A stretch of 18,092 nt of DNA from Candidatus Aminicenantota bacterium (lineage in GTDB: Bacteria; Acidobacteriota; Aminicenantia; UBA2199). Where the stretch lies: positions 1 through 18,092 of the forward strand of contig JAGLQA010000065.1 of the NCBI GenBank assembly GCA_023137075.1. The letters are read 5' to 3'. A program made the position numbers and the translations under genes. Position 1 is the first letter of the stretch. The number at the start of each line of letters is the position of its first letter. Positions 16,114-18,092 of the stretch are shown here, piece by piece. The notes under the pieces are model-generated. The model did not search any database, was not told the DNA's origin, and worked only from the letters and a program-made list of their open reading frames with translations.

Positions 16114-17280
16114 TTAAGAGATCGCGGCGCTCAACTTTTCGGCCGCGGTCTCCAATCTTTCTTCAAAAGGGGGGACATCCGCGGCGATGGTTTCCTGCCA
16201 TTTCTCTTTACATTCGCAGGATAAATCATCGAAAAACCGCTTATCCAATGTCCGGTTATAGCCGCGTATGGCGTCTAAAAAATTTTCGCTGCACCGTTCA
16301 CAATTGAAGGGGGTTTTGGATGGAGAGGGGTAAAACTGGAACAACCCGACAATCAGTTTTTGCTTGTCCGGCACCTTAACACGCTTCACCACTTCGATAA
16401 TACTCCACAGGTAGGGCGGGTTGTAAAGCCCGGACTCATACAGGTAATCTACCAGCGTGAAGGCCTGCACGGTACAGGCTTCTAAGGAAACGGTGCGGCA
16501 GCCCCGGTCAAAGGCATATTCGATGACTTCCACCGCAAAATCGATACTCTCCTTCTCGGTGAGAAAAGGGGGTTTTAACAACACATAGGTGCGCAAATGC
16601 AGGTTTCTAACGATAATCTCCGCTGCCTGGTCATACTGCCGCAGCGTGAATCCTTTATTGACACACACGGCGCGATAGAGATCGTCTTTTATTTCCAACC
16701 CGATGGCGATTTCCACATGTTTGCCGGGCAGGATTTCCTTGACCTCTTTTATATTGCCCTCCGTAACAAACTCCGGGCGGGTCTCCAACACCACCATCTT
16801 GATATCCTTCTCCCGGCCGATCCGTTTCAGGATCTCGAGCCTGGCTTCGGGCGCAATTTCTTTATCATTAAAAAAGGAACCGTTATTGTAAAGATTCAAA
16901 AGGGGAAAATTTTTGAAATCTATTTTGTCAAACTCCTCGTTAAATTGCTGCAAATATTCGGCGGTAGTAACCGTGTCGGCGGTCCGGGTCTGTTTGGCCA
17001 GGTGACCACACATGGTGCAGCCGTGGCCCTCTTTTAAGGCCCACTCACAGCCGTTGGACAACAGGAACATCACGGCCCGTTTGTAATTCACCCCGTTAAA
17101 AATCTCCTCACGGATATCGGTGGGAGAAGCGACTTTATGGGTGTCGTACCTCTCGGCCGGAATCTTGCCGTGGATGTGTTCCAGAAGCCGTGAAATAAAA
17201 GTGTAATAACGTGCTCTCTTTGATTTACCGCTAAAGTCGAAATCCCGCAAACCGCCCAACACTTTTTCTAAATTAGTCAT
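16114..17280 (-). CDS. Radical SAM protein related to the RaSEA/TIGR01210 family
   Basis: 388 residues from ATG 17280, chosen over an in-frame GTG at 17286 because AGGA is well spaced only for the ATG. The cluster-binding motif is in NGCEWALKEGHGCTMCGH: C78-x9-C88-x2-C91, the unusual spacing and GCTMCG wording typical of the Elp3-like TIGR01210 group. That group includes RaSEA, the archaeosine radical SAM enzyme. A second cysteine set near the C-terminus (C327, C330, C355, C357; NCERC and SCEC followed by KW) also matches that group and may hold zinc or a further cluster. Archaeosine synthesis is not expected in bacteria, so its substrate here is open. It starts 2 nt after the NRPS stop (TGAACATG), which argues for coupled translation and a tailoring role in the pathway. 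Confidence 0.75.
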   Translation of the reverse strand: MTNLEKVLGGLRDFDFSGKSKRARYYTFISRLLEHIHGKIPAERYDTHKVASPTDIREEIFNGVNYKRAVMFLLSNGCEWALKEGHGCTMCGHLAKQTRTADTVTTAEYLQQFNEEFDKIDFKNFPLLNLYNNGSFFNDKEIAPEARLEILKRIGREKDIKMVVLETRPEFVTEGNIKEVKEILPGKHVEIAIGLEIKDDLYRAVCVNKGFTLRQYDQAAEIIVRNLHLRTYVLLKPPFLTEKESIDFAVEVIEYAFDRGCRTVSLEACTVQAFTLVDYLYESGLYNPPYLWSIIEVVKRVKVPDKQKLIVGLFQFYPSPSKTPFNCERCSENFLDAIRGYNRTLDKRFFDDLSCECKEKWQETIAADVPPFEERLETAAEKLSAAIS

Positions 17281-17282
17281 GT

Positions 17283-18092
17283 TCACTTCCTTGTTTTTTT
17301 TCTCATTTGACGCCTGACATCTCGCCCGCTTTCCCCCCGTTCCAAAGCATTGGAGCGGTCGATTTTCGTAGAAACATGCTCTTCTCCCGGCCGGGAAAAG
17401 TACGTGGTCAGGGAACGAATGGTGGGATACTTAAACATCAACACTACCGAAAGACTTTTGTCCGATACTCCTTTCAACCGGCTGTTTACCTTAATAATAT
17501 CTAAGGAATTCCCCCCCAGGTCGAAGAAGTTATCGTCGATGCCCACTTTATCCAACTGCAGGATATCCTGCCAGATCGCGGCAATCGCTTTTTCCATTTC
17601 GCCGTCAGGCGGTACATACTCGGTTTCCAATTTTATATTACCGGGGCCAATCTCCGGCAGCTTTTTCAGGTCCACTTTGCCATGTTTTGTCAGGGGTATC
17701 TCTTCCAATTGCAAAAAATAGGAGGGAACCATATAGTCGGGCAATTTAGCCTGCAAAAATCCCCGTAGTTCGGAGACGCCCAGGTCCGGTTCCCCCACGT
17801 AGTAGGCACATAAGTCGGTACTATCCGCCTTATATTTCTTAGATATTATCACCGTTTTTTTGATCCCGGGATGCGCCAGAAGTTGATTTTCTATCTCCTC
17901 CAATTCTACCCGGATACCTCTTATTTTTACCTGTTGATCGGCACGGCCCGAGAATTGGAGATTCCCGTCAGGCAGCCACTTGCCTAAGTCGCCGGTTTTA
18001 TATAGAAGTTGGTGAGAATCACGGGCAGGGGCAAGCCCTGCCCCTACACCAACAAAAGTTTTTGGTCCCACCTTTTTCCAAAAAGGTGGGCC
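17283..18092 (-). CDS. Nonribosomal peptide synthetase, C-terminal end (A-PCP; 5' part outside window)
   Basis: 269 residues are visible and the frame is open to the right edge; the GTG at 18071 is internal, not a start. It enters within an adenylation domain: core A7 YKTGDLG, A8 GRADQQVKIRG, and A10 LTKHGKVDL with its conserved Lys. A peptidyl carrier domain follows with Ser (codon 17505-17507) in LGGNSLDI for the phosphopantetheine arm. The specificity pocket lies outside the window, so the amino acid cannot be predicted. There is no thioesterase; the protein ends in a polar then strongly basic tail (RRQMRKKTRK) that may dock to a partner such as the PKS module. About 30 residues directly before A7 do not resemble the family and are encoded by palindromic repeats (18008-18090). 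The radical SAM gene begins 2 nt after the stop. Confidence 0.92.
   Translation of the reverse strand, partial: GPPFWKKVGPKTFVGVGAGLAPARDSHQLLYKTGDLGKWLPDGNLQFSGRADQQVKIRGIRVELEEIENQLLAHPGIKKTVIISKKYKADSTDLCAYYVGEPDLGVSELRGFLQAKLPDYMVPSYFLQLEEIPLTKHGKVDLKKLPEIGPGNIKLETEYVPPDGEMEKAIAAIWQDILQLDKVGIDDNFFDLGGNSLDIIKVNSRLKGVSDKSLSVVLMFKYPTIRSLTTYFSRPGEEHVSTKIDRSNALERGESGRDVRRQMRKKTRK
18008..18053. repeat. REP-like palindrome inside the NRPS adenylation-domain coding sequence
   Basis: An inner stem GGGCAGGG (18023-18030) and CCCTGCCC (18036-18043) with a GCAAG loop is nested in an outer inverted repeat GTTGGTG (18008-18014) and CACCAAC (18047-18053). On the minus strand it starts GTAGGGGC, like the intergenic palindrome at 5784-5807. 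It is read in frame as VGVGAGLAPAR and adjacent residues immediately before the A7 motif, in what is normally a variable loop. Confidence 0.65.
18067..18090. repeat. Second palindrome in the NRPS coding sequence
   Basis: CCCACCTTTTT (18067-18077) and AAAAAGGTGGG (18080-18090) are perfect 11-bp arms with only CC between them. It lies 13 bp from the preceding palindrome and is also translated in frame (PPFWKKVG). The two together make a composite hairpin cassette of over 80 bp that reaches almost to the window edge and may continue beyond it. Confidence 0.6.

Noticed and set aside
17281..17286. GTG start of the radical SAM gene overlapping the NRPS stop
   Set aside because: The AGGA site is too close to this GTG and well spaced for the ATG at 17280.
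18069..18071. GTG as start of a short free-standing A-PCP protein
   Set aside because: The frame is open upstream to the window edge and the protein starts in the middle of an adenylation domain, so it is the end of a longer NRPS.

Overview
The window looks like a chromosomal piece of a Gram-negative, probably uncultured bacterium. It encodes exported and outer-membrane-type proteins, including a DUF5916 barrel, and a nonribosomal peptide/polyketide cluster. This mix is typical of Acidobacteriota, especially Candidatus Aminicenantes. That placement is inferred from gene content, not from a marker gene. No rRNA, tRNA, CRISPR array or transposase gene was seen.

Layout: almost everything is on the minus strand. 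From right to left (direction of transcription), one long operon-like run covers 18092 to 5943. It starts with the 3' end of an NRPS (end of an adenylation domain, then a carrier domain). Next come a radical SAM enzyme 2 nt downstream, an exported SnoaL-like protein, a stand-alone thioesterase with Cys as nucleophile, and an AT-less polyketide module (KS-ACP-TE) whose TE has Gly at the nucleophile position. The run ends with a DUF5916 outer-membrane-barrel protein and a 1028-residue fusion of a ClbP/XcnG-like periplasmic serine peptidase to a SyrD/PvdE-like cyclic-peptide ABC exporter. A 396-bp gap follows, holding a 293-bp segment bounded by perfect 14-bp inverted repeats and a REP-like hairpin. 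After it a separate unit with its own promoter encodes a two-subunit molybdenum hydroxylase (2Fe-2S subunit plus Tat-exported molybdopterin subunit).

The left end holds one plus-strand gene, a six-helix membrane protein of unknown function behind a near-consensus sigma-70 promoter. Diverging from it are a CDP-alcohol phosphatidyltransferase and, 27 nt downstream of that, a secreted protein cut by the window edge that resembles (alpha/alpha)6 glycosidases.

Working model (inference): the NRPS and the AT-less PKS module build an acyl-peptide, and the radical SAM and SnoaL-like proteins modify it. Release may depend on the separate Cys thioesterase because the embedded one appears to lack its nucleophile. 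The fusion protein would export the product and trim a leader from it in the periplasm, and the DUF5916 barrel could act at the outer membrane. The most notable points are the peptidase-exporter fusion, the Gly/Cys thioesterase pair, and an in-frame palindromic repeat inside the NRPS adenylation domain.
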